From Nostoc sp. XA010 (GTDB lineage: Bacteria > Cyanobacteriota > Cyanobacteriia > Cyanobacteriales > Nostocaceae): a DNA stretch of 64,000 bases. The DNA lies in the NCBI RefSeq assembly GCF_020829625.1, contig NZ_JAIVFX010000008.1, forward strand, positions 124,001-188,000. The letters run 5' to 3'. Position numbers and translations under genes: made by a program. Shown piece after piece: positions 1 to 8,917 of this stretch; positions within the stretch are counted from its first letter, which is position 1, and the number at the start of each line of letters is the position of its first letter. The notes beneath the pieces are model-generated. The model worked only from the letters and a program-made list of their open reading frames with translations, was not told the DNA's origin and searched no databases.

Positions 1-517
1 AGTTATTTGATGGTTGAGCAACTTCTGGAAGTTTTTCAGGTGAAGAGCGGAAAGGGGTATTGGGTTTTTCCTGTCTCACCCGTGCAGGAGTAACTTGGGA
101 TGCTTCTACCTTGGGTTTTGACTGTCTGATAATCACAACAGGTTGGGCAGCTTCGATTTTAGGTATAGACTGCCTAACTGGCTCTTTTGATTGAGCAACC
201 TCTGGCTTGCCTAATCTCTTTCTGAGTCTGGCTCGCCGTTGGGAAAATTCCGGTTGGGCTTGAGCGGCTTCCGGCGCAACAGCCTGCTGTTTAACTGGAT
301 TTGTAAATGCTGTTGACTGTGAATTTTCAACTGTGGGAACGATGTTGTCTATTTGTGTTTCCGTTTGAGCAAACACAAAGCCGCCGCTAAGGAGGCTGAC
401 GCTACTCAGCCAACAGAGGCTCTGGGCTGGTAGTGTTGAGGCAAAACGTTTTTTTGTTAGACCTTGCTGCCATAAGTAATGCAAACGATGAGGGGCAGAA
501 TTATTGCGCTGCGTCAT
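1..517 (-). CDS. Secreted/envelope protein, N-terminal part (possible M23-type peptidase)
   Basis: The reading frame opens at an ATG read leftward from 517 and stays open to the window edge, so only about 172 residues are seen. Residues 1-50 hold a basic start (MTQRNNSAPHRLHYLWQQ) and then a hydrophobic stretch ending in GGFVFAQ, which reads as a long signal peptide with Ala-x-Ala-like cleavage. What follows is low-complexity, rich in Gln, Pro, Ala and Lys (repeated QS/KPxVxAxQ units), typical of a disordered linker before an extracellular domain. From memory, Nostoc proteins with this N-terminus carry a C-terminal LytM/M23 peptidase domain, but that domain lies outside the window. It is transcribed in the same direction as birA, 90 bp downstream of it. 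Confidence 0.75.
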   Translation of the reverse strand, partial: MTQRNNSAPHRLHYLWQQGLTKKRFASTLPAQSLCWLSSVSLLSGGFVFAQTETQIDNIVPTVENSQSTAFTNPVKQQAVAPEAAQAQPEFSQRRARLRKRLGKPEVAQSKEPVRQSIPKIEAAQPVVIIRQSKPKVEASQVTPARVRQEKPNTPFRSSPEKLPEVAQPSNN

Positions 518-607
518 TTGTTCTCTCAGTTGTGTGTAATTAGCCTAAAGAGATGATGCTAGTGGTTTGTCTTGCCCAAAGAGCGGAATTTTGAACAAAC
601 CTCAAAT

Positions 608-1426
608 TTAAACGGAAGATTTATGGTACCCCAAACTGATTGTACCGGGTTCAATATAAATTTCCGGTGTAATTAGTTCCTTTGTTTCATGTGTTTCTAA
701 ATCAACTCTTAAATTTCCTTGAGAAGTCACCCCAACTACTTTACCTGAAAGATTGTTGATATAGACCCGATCGCCCATATTTATAAGCAAATCTAAATAG
801 CGAGACAAGAGTACCTTTATTCCTTCTTGGTAAAGGCACTCCATACCGGATTCTATTCCCAGCAAGACCCTAGAGGTTAGCATTTCTAGACAAGAAATTG
901 GTCTGAAATCTTGGGAAGCTTGCCACGATTCCAGATTGATTCCAGTTTCGGGTACTGGGTTTGTCCAGTTAATACCAACACCAATTACTGCTTGAGTGAT
1001 TTGTCCTTTGTTTACTTTGGTTTCTGTCAAAATACCGCCTAGTTTTCGACCATTTAAAACCAAATCGTTGGGCCATTTTATCCCAACATCTACACCGCAT
1101 TGGCGCAATTGAGACGCAATCCCCCAAGCAGTAGCGAAAGTTAGCTGGTAGCTGTCAGTAGCCTCTATTTTGTGGTCTAAAGAAATCGCTACGGAAATAT
1201 ATAATCCGCCAACCGGAGAAATCCACTCACGGCCCCATTGTCCCCGTCCAGCAGATTGCACAGTTGCGATTACGACTGTTCCGGAAATAGCCCCTTGGTT
1301 AAGTAAGTTCCAGAGGGTTTGATTTGTTGAAGATACACTTTCAAAAAAGTGGAGGGAAAATGGTAAATATGTATACTTACGCCCAGCTTTCAAGGCTGCT
1401 TCCAAGTTTTGCAAATTAAATCCCAC
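608..1426 (-). CDS. birA: Biotin--[acetyl-CoA-carboxylase] ligase
   Basis: Makes biotinyl-AMP and transfers biotin to the carrier protein of acetyl-CoA carboxylase, the first step of fatty acid synthesis; cytoplasmic. The 272-residue protein has the biotin/lipoate ligase signatures: SAGRGQWGREW at 58-68 (the ATP/biotin glycine-arginine loop), KWPNDL at 117-122 with the catalytic lysine, RKLGGILTE at 127-135 and GVGIN at 149-153, then a small C-terminal domain. There is no N-terminal helix-turn-helix, so this is the enzyme-only class that does not repress biotin genes. It is divergent from pgeF with about 77 bp between the start codons. Confidence 0.95.
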   Translation of the reverse strand: MGFNLQNLEAALKAGRKYTYLPFSLHFFESVSSTNQTLWNLLNQGAISGTVVIATVQSAGRGQWGREWISPVGGLYISVAISLDHKIEATDSYQLTFATAWGIASQLRQCGVDVGIKWPNDLVLNGRKLGGILTETKVNKGQITQAVIGVGINWTNPVPETGINLESWQASQDFRPISCLEMLTSRVLLGIESGMECLYQEGIKVLLSRYLDLLINMGDRVYINNLSGKVVGVTSQGNLRVDLETHETKELITPEIYIEPGTISLGYHKSSV

Positions 1427-1503
1427 AGCAGTTAACCCAAATTCCGTTGTTCAAGTTAGCATTGATTGGCTGATGAGTGATTTCTGTTTAGGTTTGGTTG
1501 AAG

Positions 1504-2280
1504 ATGCACACTTGGCACTGGCGCAATTGGGAAGGACTGCCCTATCTAACTTGTAGTATTCTGGAACGTTGGCATCACGGCTTCTTTACCCAGCAGTTTT
1601 GGCCGCGATCGCCACAAGTTATCACAGAAGTATTGCAACCAGAGGCATCAGTCTATCGCTTAAAGCAGGTTCATGGCAATACTGTTCTCACCCCTCAAGA
1701 AGTTGAAAGCTTCTTAAGCACTGCTGAGGAGGATTTAGCATCGGCAGATGGTTTAGTTAGCGAACAGCCTCTCCAAGCCGTTTGGGTAGCTAGTGCAGAT
1801 TGTACACCCGTGCTGATTGGGGATGTGCAAACTGGACGGGTGGCAGCATTACACGCGGGCTGGCGAGGGACTGCCAAGAAGATTGTCCCCTTAGCGATCG
1901 CTCGATTACAATCTCAAGGCAGTAAGCTTGATGATTTACGTATTGCGATGGGGCCAGCGATCGCTGGTGAGGTTTACCAAGTCTCTATCGAAGTGGCTGC
2001 CGAAATTGGGGCTACTATTATACCACATGAAGACGAAGAAAAAATTGTTCAAGCATTATATGAATTACCAAATTCACCCTTACTGGAAGATCCCAATCCT
2101 GGAAAGGTAAGGTTAGATGTCCGGCGAGTGAATACCTTACAACTGGAAAACATGGGGATTAGTGCAGAACAAATTGCGATCGCACCTTATTGTACTTTCC
2201 AAACTCCAGAGCATTTCTTTTCTTACCGCCGGGAGAAAGAGAAAAAAGTTCAATGGTCAGGAATTGTCAGCTTGGCTTAG
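1504..2280 (+). CDS. pgeF: PgeF/YfiH family multicopper-like protein (purine nucleoside phosphorylase / laccase-domain)
   Basis: Member of the YfiH/PgeF family (also called DUF152 or laccase-domain), with purine nucleoside phosphorylase and adenosine deaminase activity and a peptidoglycan-editing role in enterobacteria. The metal-site residues are visible: KQVHG with His57, SADC with Cys100 and HAGWRGT with His117 (numbering from the ATG at 1504). A TTG two codons upstream (1498) is a possible alternative start. About 258 residues is normal for the family. The last 40 bp of the gene are found again at 5441-5480, fused to a csaB fragment (see that entry). Family assignment is certain; the physiological role in cyanobacteria is not known. 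Confidence 0.92.
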   Translation: MHTWHWRNWEGLPYLTCSILERWHHGFFTQQFWPRSPQVITEVLQPEASVYRLKQVHGNTVLTPQEVESFLSTAEEDLASADGLVSEQPLQAVWVASADCTPVLIGDVQTGRVAALHAGWRGTAKKIVPLAIARLQSQGSKLDDLRIAMGPAIAGEVYQVSIEVAAEIGATIIPHEDEEKIVQALYELPNSPLLEDPNPGKVRLDVRRVNTLQLENMGISAEQIAIAPYCTFQTPEHFFSYRREKEKKVQWSGIVSLA

Positions 2281-2285
2281 TTCAA

Positions 2286-3437
2286 TTATCGATTAGCCTT
2301 AGCATACAAATCCTGCACAAATTTGATCATCTTGGGGTTATTTTTCTCCCACACAATTTGATCTGCACGAACGGCAGCAAAATGGGGTTCAATCGTCTTT
2401 GGAGTCAGCAGTACTCCAAAATCTGAAGGCACAGTTTCCAGCTGGTACTGAAACATTCTGTTCAAAATCAAATCTGCGATTCGATACTGATAATGAGCGC
2501 CATCTACGTAATTTTTCATCTCGCCACTCATAGACTCTGTGTTGATTTGACTGTAGCCAGTGAAATCCCAAGTTGGGATAATTTTGACAACCTGCCGCTG
2601 CCAATCTTTATAAGCTGACGACAATCCAGCTAGGTGCAAAGCTTGCAACTGCACAGCGTGTGTCGGTGAAAAAAAGACTTTGACAGCGATCTTTCGCTGA
2701 CGGCAGATATCAATGATTGTCTTAAAGTCCTTGAGTCGCTCATTTGAAATCTGATAGTTTTTATATCGTTCTTCTTGTTGAAAGTAGCTGGATATAACTA
2801 CTTGGAAGTTCTTCAGAACTCTACTATTGCCCTGGTCTGGAGTTACGCCGCTTTGATTTTCCAAGCCTGTCAAGGCAGAAACACTAGTCTTTGAGGCTCT
2901 ATTCGCAGCTAGGGTGTCCCAACTAGATTTAAAGGCACTCAAGGAAAAAATGGCATTCAAGGCGTCTTGAGTAGTAATTCTGTTTTTTTGCAGTCTGTCC
3001 TCAATAAAATCGGGTGCTTTTTTAACACCAACCCCAAAAGAAAAAAAATCTAAGCTAATTATTAACTGTTTTAAGTCAGGCTGATTAATCAAGGCGTGTT
3101 GGAAATAAAGTAACTGTTCTTGCATACCTGCTCCCGGTAAGCCTAAGTTATAAGCAGGCTGGGTATTTACAAAAACTGGATGAACTGGAGATAGCCTGAG
3201 TGCGGTAGATGAACCCAGCAGAATTGTTTTCGGTTTAATGCGAGTCACATCTACTGCTTTTGTTAATCTGGTGTGATTAAGTCTTGTCGGTTTTATCTGA
3301 TTAACACCCTGCATCATATAAGTGTTGAACACGCCATAGGGGTCTATGAGAATATTAAAGAGACCAACAGCGAGCAGATTGAAAGAAACTAGGGTCAGAA
3401 AAATGGAGTTGAATCGCTTATAAGCTTTGATAGCCAT
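2286..3437 (-). CDS. SGNH-hydrolase-like partner of an MBOAT acyltransferase (DUF1574-like)
   Basis: About 383 residues: a short basic N-terminus, one transmembrane anchor (IFLTLVSFNLLAVGLFNILI) and an extracytoplasmic domain. It contains LLGSSTALRL (residues about 72-81), a GSS-type block-I serine as in SGNH/AlgJ-like proteins, and later VDGAHYQY, a possible Asp-His block V. Such proteins pair with MBOAT channels such as AlgI and take the acyl group outside the membrane. An upstream ATG at 3512 would overlap the MBOAT gene by 68 bp; the ATG at 3437 leaves a 7-bp gap and starts just before the anchor, so I prefer it. It forms an operon with the upstream MBOAT gene. Activity on a specific glycan is inferred. 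Confidence 0.75.
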   Translation of the reverse strand: MAIKAYKRFNSIFLTLVSFNLLAVGLFNILIDPYGVFNTYMMQGVNQIKPTRLNHTRLTKAVDVTRIKPKTILLGSSTALRLSPVHPVFVNTQPAYNLGLPGAGMQEQLLYFQHALINQPDLKQLIISLDFFSFGVGVKKAPDFIEDRLQKNRITTQDALNAIFSLSAFKSSWDTLAANRASKTSVSALTGLENQSGVTPDQGNSRVLKNFQVVISSYFQQEERYKNYQISNERLKDFKTIIDICRQRKIAVKVFFSPTHAVQLQALHLAGLSSAYKDWQRQVVKIIPTWDFTGYSQINTESMSGEMKNYVDGAHYQYRIADLILNRMFQYQLETVPSDFGVLLTPKTIEPHFAAVRADQIVWEKNNPKMIKFVQDLYAKANR

Positions 3438-3444
3438 ACCTAAT

Positions 3445-4899
3445 CTAAAATTGGAAGTAAAGGAACTCTGAGACTTGATTGAGTGATAATAGGCAGTAAA
3501 ATGCGATCGCACTCACACCTACCGCCCACCACCACTTAGGTTGAAACCACTGCATAACTTGCTGTGTATTTGGTAGCAAAATAACCCATAGCATTAGTCC
3601 CACAAGGATAATCAGCTTGTCTTTACTTGGCATATAAGGGTAACTCTGCTGAAACTTGACCCCGAAAGCCCTCAGCCATTGCAGGCTAGTCTGGTATCCT
3701 TCTGTTAATGCCAGTCCCTTCATTCCCGCCATTGTCCCCAGCAATTCCACAGCATCATGGATACTTTGAGAGCGAAATAACACCCAGCTAATCATCACAG
3801 CAATAAATGTAATTGCCCAAGCCAGGAATTTTGGCAATGGCTTACCCAGTTTGCGCCACCCATGATTGATACAGAGATACAGTCCATGCAGTCCACCCCA
3901 GACTAAATATGTCCAGCCTGCGCCATGCCATAGTCCACCTAGTAGCATTGTGATCAAAAGATTGATGTAGCGCTTCACTGCCCCCCGACGATTACCGCCA
4001 AGAGGGATATAGAGATAATCACGCAGAAAATTAGAGAGTGTAATGTGCCAGCGACGCCAAAAATCAATAATAGAAGTGGCTTTGTAAGGGGAATCAAAGT
4101 TAATGGGTAGCTGAATGTTGAGCATCAACCCCAAGCCAACCGCCATATCCGAGTAACCAGAAAAATCGAAGTATAGTTGCAGGGTATAACTGACTGCCCC
4201 CACCCAAGCTTCTAAAAAACTGACTGCACTCGCATTGCTAAAAACAGGGTTAACCCAAGGCGCCACAGTGTCAGCAATAATTACCTTCTTAAATAGCCCT
4301 AGAGTAAACCACGTCACACCTACAGCCATAGCCTTGTGGGAGAAGACCAGATTTCGCAAGCGATAGAATTGGGGAATTGTATCGCTATGGTGCAAAATCG
4401 GTCCAGCAATTAAGTGCGGGAAAAAAGTAACAAATAAGCTGTAAGTTAAAAAATTATAATTTTTAGTCTCACCACGGTAAGCATCTACTAAGTAAGCTGT
4501 TTGAGTGAACGTGTAAAACGAAATACCTAGTGGCAGAATGATTTGGGGGATACTCCAGTTCGCGTTGAGTACCTGTTCAACGGAATTTATGAAAAAGTTA
4601 GCGTACTTGTAATACGCCAGTAGCGCCAGGTTAAAGCAAATACCTGCCCAAAGTAAACTTTTAGCTTGCCTACTACCAAGGCCAGATTTGCTGATACGTT
4701 TACCAACTTGATAGTTGATCCCAATCGAAATCAACAGCAGAGGTAGATAAGCAATACTCCAGTAACTATAGAAGCCTAAGGAAGCAATCACCAACCAGGC
4801 TAAAGCGACTTGAGTTAGACGCCATTTAGTCAAGCTGAAAAAGCCGATGAGGGTAATTGGTAAAAAACAAAAAATAAAGGCGTAGGAGTTAAATAGCAT
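3445..4899 (-). CDS. MBOAT family O-acyltransferase (AlgI/DltB type)
   Basis: A 484-residue multi-pass membrane protein of the membrane-bound O-acyltransferase family, which moves acetyl groups across the membrane onto extracellular polysaccharide. Visible hallmarks are LYFDFSGYSDMAVGLGLMLN, the following INFDSPYKATSIIDFWRRWH with the typical WRRWHITLS, and LLGGLWHGAGWTYLVWGGLHG, which holds the catalytic His of the GLWHG motif. Length matches AlgI. The SGNH-like gene follows 7 bp downstream, the usual two-component acetylation layout. The substrate is probably a capsular or exopolysaccharide, given csaB and glycosyltransferase genes nearby; that part is inference. Confidence 0.92.
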   Translation of the reverse strand: MLFNSYAFIFCFLPITLIGFFSLTKWRLTQVALAWLVIASLGFYSYWSIAYLPLLLISIGINYQVGKRISKSGLGSRQAKSLLWAGICFNLALLAYYKYANFFINSVEQVLNANWSIPQIILPLGISFYTFTQTAYLVDAYRGETKNYNFLTYSLFVTFFPHLIAGPILHHSDTIPQFYRLRNLVFSHKAMAVGVTWFTLGLFKKVIIADTVAPWVNPVFSNASAVSFLEAWVGAVSYTLQLYFDFSGYSDMAVGLGLMLNIQLPINFDSPYKATSIIDFWRRWHITLSNFLRDYLYIPLGGNRRGAVKRYINLLITMLLGGLWHGAGWTYLVWGGLHGLYLCINHGWRKLGKPLPKFLAWAITFIAVMISWVLFRSQSIHDAVELLGTMAGMKGLALTEGYQTSLQWLRAFGVKFQQSYPYMPSKDKLIILVGLMLWVILLPNTQQVMQWFQPKWWWAVGVSAIAFYCLLSLNQVSEFLYFQF

Positions 4900-5095
4900 T
4901 TCAGTGTTAATACTGAGTTAATATTGGTGCTAGATAATCCTAATTTATACTAAGTTTATGAGATTGGCAACATGATTTGATTCGTTAGATGCCAGCTAAC
5001 CCCACCATCTTTCTGGTAAAGTTAATCACCTGTTTCTGACAAGTTCCAAAGCTGGATTTCATAACAAAGATGGCAGTCAAAAATTGTGTGCGCTG

Positions 5096-5440
5096 TTAAC
5101 CTGTTAACGCTTCCTTTAACAACTCACGATCCATCAATGCGCGATATAGCAAAGATTTTATTTTCTCTGGTGATAACGGATCGCCATTAGCATAATGCTC
5201 CATCCAAGTCAGACTAATCAGGTTTGGATCATCTGGTAAACTTGCTAAATCCCATCCAGGCATTTCCAAGTCTTCCATGAGACGATTTACCTTAGGGTTA
5301 TAACTGAGAGCAAAGCAGCGACAACCAACAGATGCAGCCATAATCAAGCTGTGTGGACGCATCCCTATTGCCATTTAAACGCCGCGAAACACACCTTTCA
5401 AAAGTTGCGGATCTTCCAGACATAAAATCTTGCTGACATC
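5096..5440 (-). pseudogene. 3' fragment of a second csaB copy with an in-frame stop
   Basis: These 345 bp are a diverged copy of the 3' third of the csaB gene at 7424-8476 (equivalent to about 7424-7771). The translation keeps IGMRPHSLIMAAS, SYNPKVNRLMEDL and SLTWMEHYANGDPLSPE with only scattered changes. At 5375-5377 the codon that is Glu in csaB (GVEMA) is TAA here (GV*MA), so the reading frame is closed. The copy stops abruptly at 5440, where the sequence switches to the 3' end of pgeF. The ATG-started 92-residue frame 5096-5374 is the leftover and is unlikely to be functional. Confidence 0.9.
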
Positions 5441-5480
5441 GGGAAAAAGAGAAAAAAGTTAAATGGCCAGGGATTGTCAG
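5441..5480 (+). pseudogene. 3'-end fragment of pgeF
   Basis: 36 of 40 bases match pgeF positions 2231-2270 (the last coding bases for the EKEKKVQWSGIVS end). It is joined directly to the csaB fragment at 5440/5441, with at most 1 bp of shared sequence (a C) at the joint. The orientation is the same as intact pgeF. With the csaB piece it forms the inner junction expected from a tandem duplication running from inside pgeF to inside csaB. Confidence 0.85.
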
Positions 5481-5533
5481 TGGTAAAAGGTAAAAGTGGT
5501 TTTAAACTTTAGGATCAATTGACTCCTGATGTT

Positions 5534-7009
5534 CTAAGTTTCCACCCCATTCAAAAGTCCAAATTTCATCATTTGTTTTTGACGGAGGGAACTAATTGCT
5601 AAGACTAAAATACTTAAAGTGATTCCTAAAACTGCATAACTCGGTAGAGCGAAGATAGTTATTTTCATAATGTATGGCAATTCCCCTGCTTTCACGTTCC
5701 ATCGGTTTGCTAGAGAGTGGATGAGCCAGCCATGAATAACTGCTGTTTGCACTGCAAGACAGCAAACCCCTGCTAACCAAACAGACATTCTTCTCCTAGA
5801 AAATTTACAATGCCTGATCTGATACAGCAAATCATTTAGCAAAAAAACAACAGCAGGTATTAACATCACAGAACTAGTTTCCTGCGAATAGGTGATGCCA
5901 ATACTCAAGCAAGAAACTATTGCCATTTCTGCTAAATATATTTTTTTTGACCAGTCGGTGAGAGATTGCTGTAGATACCAATACCAACCCGCCAAACCAA
6001 GAAGTATCAAAACAATTAAGTTTGACAAAAGCTTGGCAAAGAATGGGTTATTGGGAAGTAATCTCGGCCCCACAACCATCAAATCGAGACGACTGATCGA
6101 TATATAAGGGCTAACTGCGGGATCGTTTTGCCAGAGGGAAAATCCACGAAATGCATCCGAGACAAATTGTGTCAAAGAATTACCTGTCAAGGCTAGACCT
6201 AAAAATGCTAAACAAGTTACTGTGATAACAGATACAAAAACTAGAGAGAACCGTCTTTTAAGTAGAAAATACAGAACGAATAGTGCAGCTAATGTTGGTT
6301 TAAAAAGGGCAATTCCTAAGCACATTCCTGCTGGAATATCCTGATTTTTTCTAGCGAAGATAAACATCCATAAGATAAGAACTGCAATAAAAATTGCAAC
6401 ATTACCAACTTGAAGATCGCGAACTACGCCATAAATTAAGGCGGCCGAAATTGTGCAAATAGTTCTAAAGGCTCGTGACTTAGACTCTAGTAATATATTT
6501 GCTCCCCACAAGGCTAAACAAATTGCTAATATATGCATTAAAATCGAGATTTTATATGCAGTATTCATCGAAAAATAACCGAGAAACCAGATGAGAGGAA
6601 TAATATTAGGTGGATAGACAAACGGTGGAAGAGAGCCACACACCGTAGTTATGCTACAGAAAGTCTGATTAAAAATCTCGACATTAAAAGGACTCACATG
6701 CTGATGAGCCAATTTACTCGCCACATAATACCACTGAAAATCCCATAAAGGTGGATTTGGCTGGTTTAGGAAATAAAGTAGCCAACCTGTATAACAGAGG
6801 AATCTTGTAACGACTAATACAACACCTGCTTGGACGAGGAAGTTAACAATTGGTTGACGAAAAAATTGTATCAACCGTTGCATCACTGAAGATTTTAAGA
6901 ATAAAGAATTTTTCCAGGCTGCCTTTTCTTCATCTAATCGCCAATTATTTCTGATAACTACAGCAACTAAAATTACTATAATTAGGTTCCAAAAACCAAA
7001 GCTTATCAT
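5534..7009 (-). CDS. GT87-like (DUF2029) polyprenol-phosphate-dependent mannosyltransferase, membrane
   Basis: 491 residues with about ten hydrophobic segments, a GT-C fold layout. After an early membrane segment comes WDFQWYYVASKLA, the luminal Asp loop of GT87/DUF2029 proteins, then FVYPPNIIPLIWFLGYF, QVGNVAIFIAVLILWMF and KPTLAALFVLYFLLKRR, all in the positions usual for that family (FxYPP, QxN and KP blocks). Such enzymes use polyprenyl-phosphate sugars on the outer face of the cytoplasmic membrane. It sits between the duplication scar and csaB in a glycan gene block. The sugar and acceptor cannot be told. Confidence 0.8.
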   Translation of the reverse strand: MISFGFWNLIIVILVAVVIRNNWRLDEEKAAWKNSLFLKSSVMQRLIQFFRQPIVNFLVQAGVVLVVTRFLCYTGWLLYFLNQPNPPLWDFQWYYVASKLAHQHVSPFNVEIFNQTFCSITTVCGSLPPFVYPPNIIPLIWFLGYFSMNTAYKISILMHILAICLALWGANILLESKSRAFRTICTISAALIYGVVRDLQVGNVAIFIAVLILWMFIFARKNQDIPAGMCLGIALFKPTLAALFVLYFLLKRRFSLVFVSVITVTCLAFLGLALTGNSLTQFVSDAFRGFSLWQNDPAVSPYISISRLDLMVVGPRLLPNNPFFAKLLSNLIVLILLGLAGWYWYLQQSLTDWSKKIYLAEMAIVSCLSIGITYSQETSSVMLIPAVVFLLNDLLYQIRHCKFSRRRMSVWLAGVCCLAVQTAVIHGWLIHSLANRWNVKAGELPYIMKITIFALPSYAVLGITLSILVLAISSLRQKQMMKFGLLNGVET

Positions 7010-7423
7010 TATAATTATTTTTGCGTTTAGTAAATAATATCGCTAAAGTCGATTTGGATAATAAATACTAAGGTATTTTTATAACTGCTTCATAAAATTT
7101 TGACAATTACTCTCTTTCCCCCGGAAAGAATAATTAATAAAAGCCGGAAAAGAGGTATTTACGTAGATACACAATATAGCAATCCGATAGCGAAGCGGTA
7201 GCGAGTCAGACGCTCCTGCGTCGCTAACGCTGCGCTATCGAGCGTCTTTGATTTCTGAATCACTAGAGGTAAGGGACTGGGGACTGGGGACTGGGGACTG
7301 TGAAGAAGGAATAAAGGTGTACTGAGTTTTGTTCAAAAATCAAATATGAGTCCTATATGATTCTTTTGTACAGCTTGTAATTTCTATAAGTTTTGCATTT
7401 TCTTGGCTCAACATTATTTAATT
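7010..7423. other. Gene-free stretch with dispersed repeats
   Basis: No coding sequence seen. It contains the hairpin repeat at 7186-7239 and, at about 7268-7300, several tandem copies of a GGACTGG-type unit common between Nostoc genes. It separates the csaB stop from the start of the GT87-like gene; the promoter of the latter is probably in the AT-rich part near 7020-7130. Confidence 0.6.
7186..7239. repeat. Hairpin-forming dispersed repeat (Nostoc type)
   Basis: Arms 7186-7204 (GATAGCGAAGCGGTAGCGA) and 7221-7239 (TCGCTAACGCTGCGCTATC) pair over 19 bp with two mismatches around a 16-base loop that contains ACGCTCCTGCG. Sequences of this kind (GCGTTAGCGACGCAGGAGCGTC-like) occur scattered in Nostoc genomes; related short pieces are seen here near 24800 and 35230. 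Confidence 0.7.
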
Positions 7424-8476
7424 TTACTTATTACATAAAGCATCGCTCAACAACTCGTGGTGCATTAATGCTCTATCTACTAAAGATTGTATTTGCTCTG
7501 GTGATAACGGATCGCCATTAGCGTAATGCTCCATCCAAGTCAGACTAATGAAATTGGGGTCATTGGGTAAACTAGCTAAATCCCATCCAGGCATTTGCAA
7601 GTCTTCCATGAGACGATTTACTTTAGGATCATAACTGAGAGCAAAGCAGCGACAACCTTCAGATGCTGCCATAATCAAGCTGTGTAAGCGCATCCCAATT
7701 GCCATTTCCACGCCGCGAAACACACCTTTCAAAAGTTGCGGATCTTCCAGACATAAAATCTTGCTAACATCTTTAAGATGTGGTTGGATGGCTTCGGCAA
7801 TACTTAAATCTTCACTTTTTTGAAATGGCAGTAGTAAAATAAAAGCCTGCGTAGCTTTTTGGAAGTCAACCAAAGCACGAGTTAAGTTTGCTAAACGTGT
7901 TTCTGTAAGCTGAGGATGCGATCGCAACGTTACCGCAACTCTCGGCGCAGGTAAATCCCAAAGTCCTGGAACTGGTTTCGATTCCAACGCCCAAACCGGG
8001 TCAGGAGCTATAATACAAGGAATTTGCCAATCAGATAATAAAGCCGCACTGGCGCGATCGCGGACACTAATTTTGGTACAATTACCAAAGGTTTGCCGTG
8101 CCAACCAACGAGTTTGCGGGCGCACTAACGGGCCAATACCCTGCGCCCAAGCAACAGTTTTCAAACCCATTCTCTGCGCCAATGCCATCAGTCCGCCATA
8201 ATAAAATGGGCTGATAGTACTGGTAACATCTTGGATGAGACTCCCGCCGCCCCAAATCAAGGCATCACTTGAGCGTAAAGCTTGCAGTACAGGTAAAGGA
8301 GCCATGCGATCGCAGGTTTCTACATTGTAGCGATCGCGCGTTTCCTCTGGATTCCCCGAAAGTACCACAGGGGTTACATGAGATGGTAACATTTGCAAAA
8401 GCGTTGCCAACAAAGCTTCGTCACCACCATTACCTTTACCGTAATATCCAGATAATAACGCCCGCATCTTGACCAT
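7424..8476 (-). CDS. csaB: Polysaccharide pyruvyl transferase (CsaB)
   Basis: A 350-residue enzyme of the CsaB family, which adds a pyruvyl ketal from phosphoenolpyruvate to a cell-wall or S-layer-anchoring polysaccharide. Seen: the N-terminal GNGGDEA at 15-21 (GT-B-like donor loop), WGGGSLIQD, AQGIGP and IGMRLHSLIMAA near 260-269 with Arg263 and His265, the motif shared with bacterial pyruvyl transferases and WcaK/AmsJ. A second in-frame ATG at 8467 fits MRALLSGYYG equally well as a start. SLH-domain proteins, such as the porin at 16127, bind pyruvylated glycans in other bacteria, so the two may be functionally linked. Part of this gene is duplicated at 5096-5440. Confidence 0.93.
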   Translation of the reverse strand: MVKMRALLSGYYGKGNGGDEALLATLLQMLPSHVTPVVLSGNPEETRDRYNVETCDRMAPLPVLQALRSSDALIWGGGSLIQDVTSTISPFYYGGLMALAQRMGLKTVAWAQGIGPLVRPQTRWLARQTFGNCTKISVRDRASAALLSDWQIPCIIAPDPVWALESKPVPGLWDLPAPRVAVTLRSHPQLTETRLANLTRALVDFQKATQAFILLLPFQKSEDLSIAEAIQPHLKDVSKILCLEDPQLLKGVFRGVEMAIGMRLHSLIMAASEGCRCFALSYDPKVNRLMEDLQMPGWDLASLPNDPNFISLTWMEHYANGDPLSPEQIQSLVDRALMHHELLSDALCNK

Positions 8477-8581
8477 TTTGGATTTTAAATTAACAACTTT
8501 TTTAACGTAGCCATATCTATATAAAGATGTGAAAACTACTAACTCTTAACTCTTAACTCCCTACTCCCCAATCCCCACTCT

Positions 8582-8917
8582 ATGCAAGCCCTTTCGATTC
8601 CCACCTGGATTATTCATATTTCTAGCGTTATTGAGTGGATTGTCGCCATTTGGTTAATTTGGACTTACGGCGAACTCACTGGTAATCGCAATTGGTGGGG
8701 ATTATCCCTTGCCATGTTACCAGCTTTAGTCAGCGCCATGTGTGCTTGTACCTGGCATTATTTCGACAACGCCGAATCTCTAGAATGGTTGGTAACGCTT
8801 CAAGCTACCATGACCTTAGTTGGTAATTTTACGCTTTGGGCAGCAGCGTATTTGATTTGGCGTTCTACCAAGCCTCCTGACACTGTTGAACCAAAACCTA
8901 TCAAATCAGAGCAATGA
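8582..8917 (+). CDS. DUF2499 membrane protein
   Basis: A 111-residue protein with three hydrophobic helices and the DUF2499 pattern WIIHISSVIEWIVA, WHYFDN and TLVGNFTLW. The family is restricted to cyanobacteria and plastid-bearing eukaryotes; its function is unknown to me. The stop overlaps the start of the following DUF3593 gene by 4 bp (ATGA at 8914-8917), so the two are translationally coupled and probably act together in a photosynthetic membrane. Confidence 0.9.
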   Translation: MQALSIPTWIIHISSVIEWIVAIWLIWTYGELTGNRNWWGLSLAMLPALVSAMCACTWHYFDNAESLEWLVTLQATMTLVGNFTLWAAAYLIWRSTKPPDTVEPKPIKSEQ

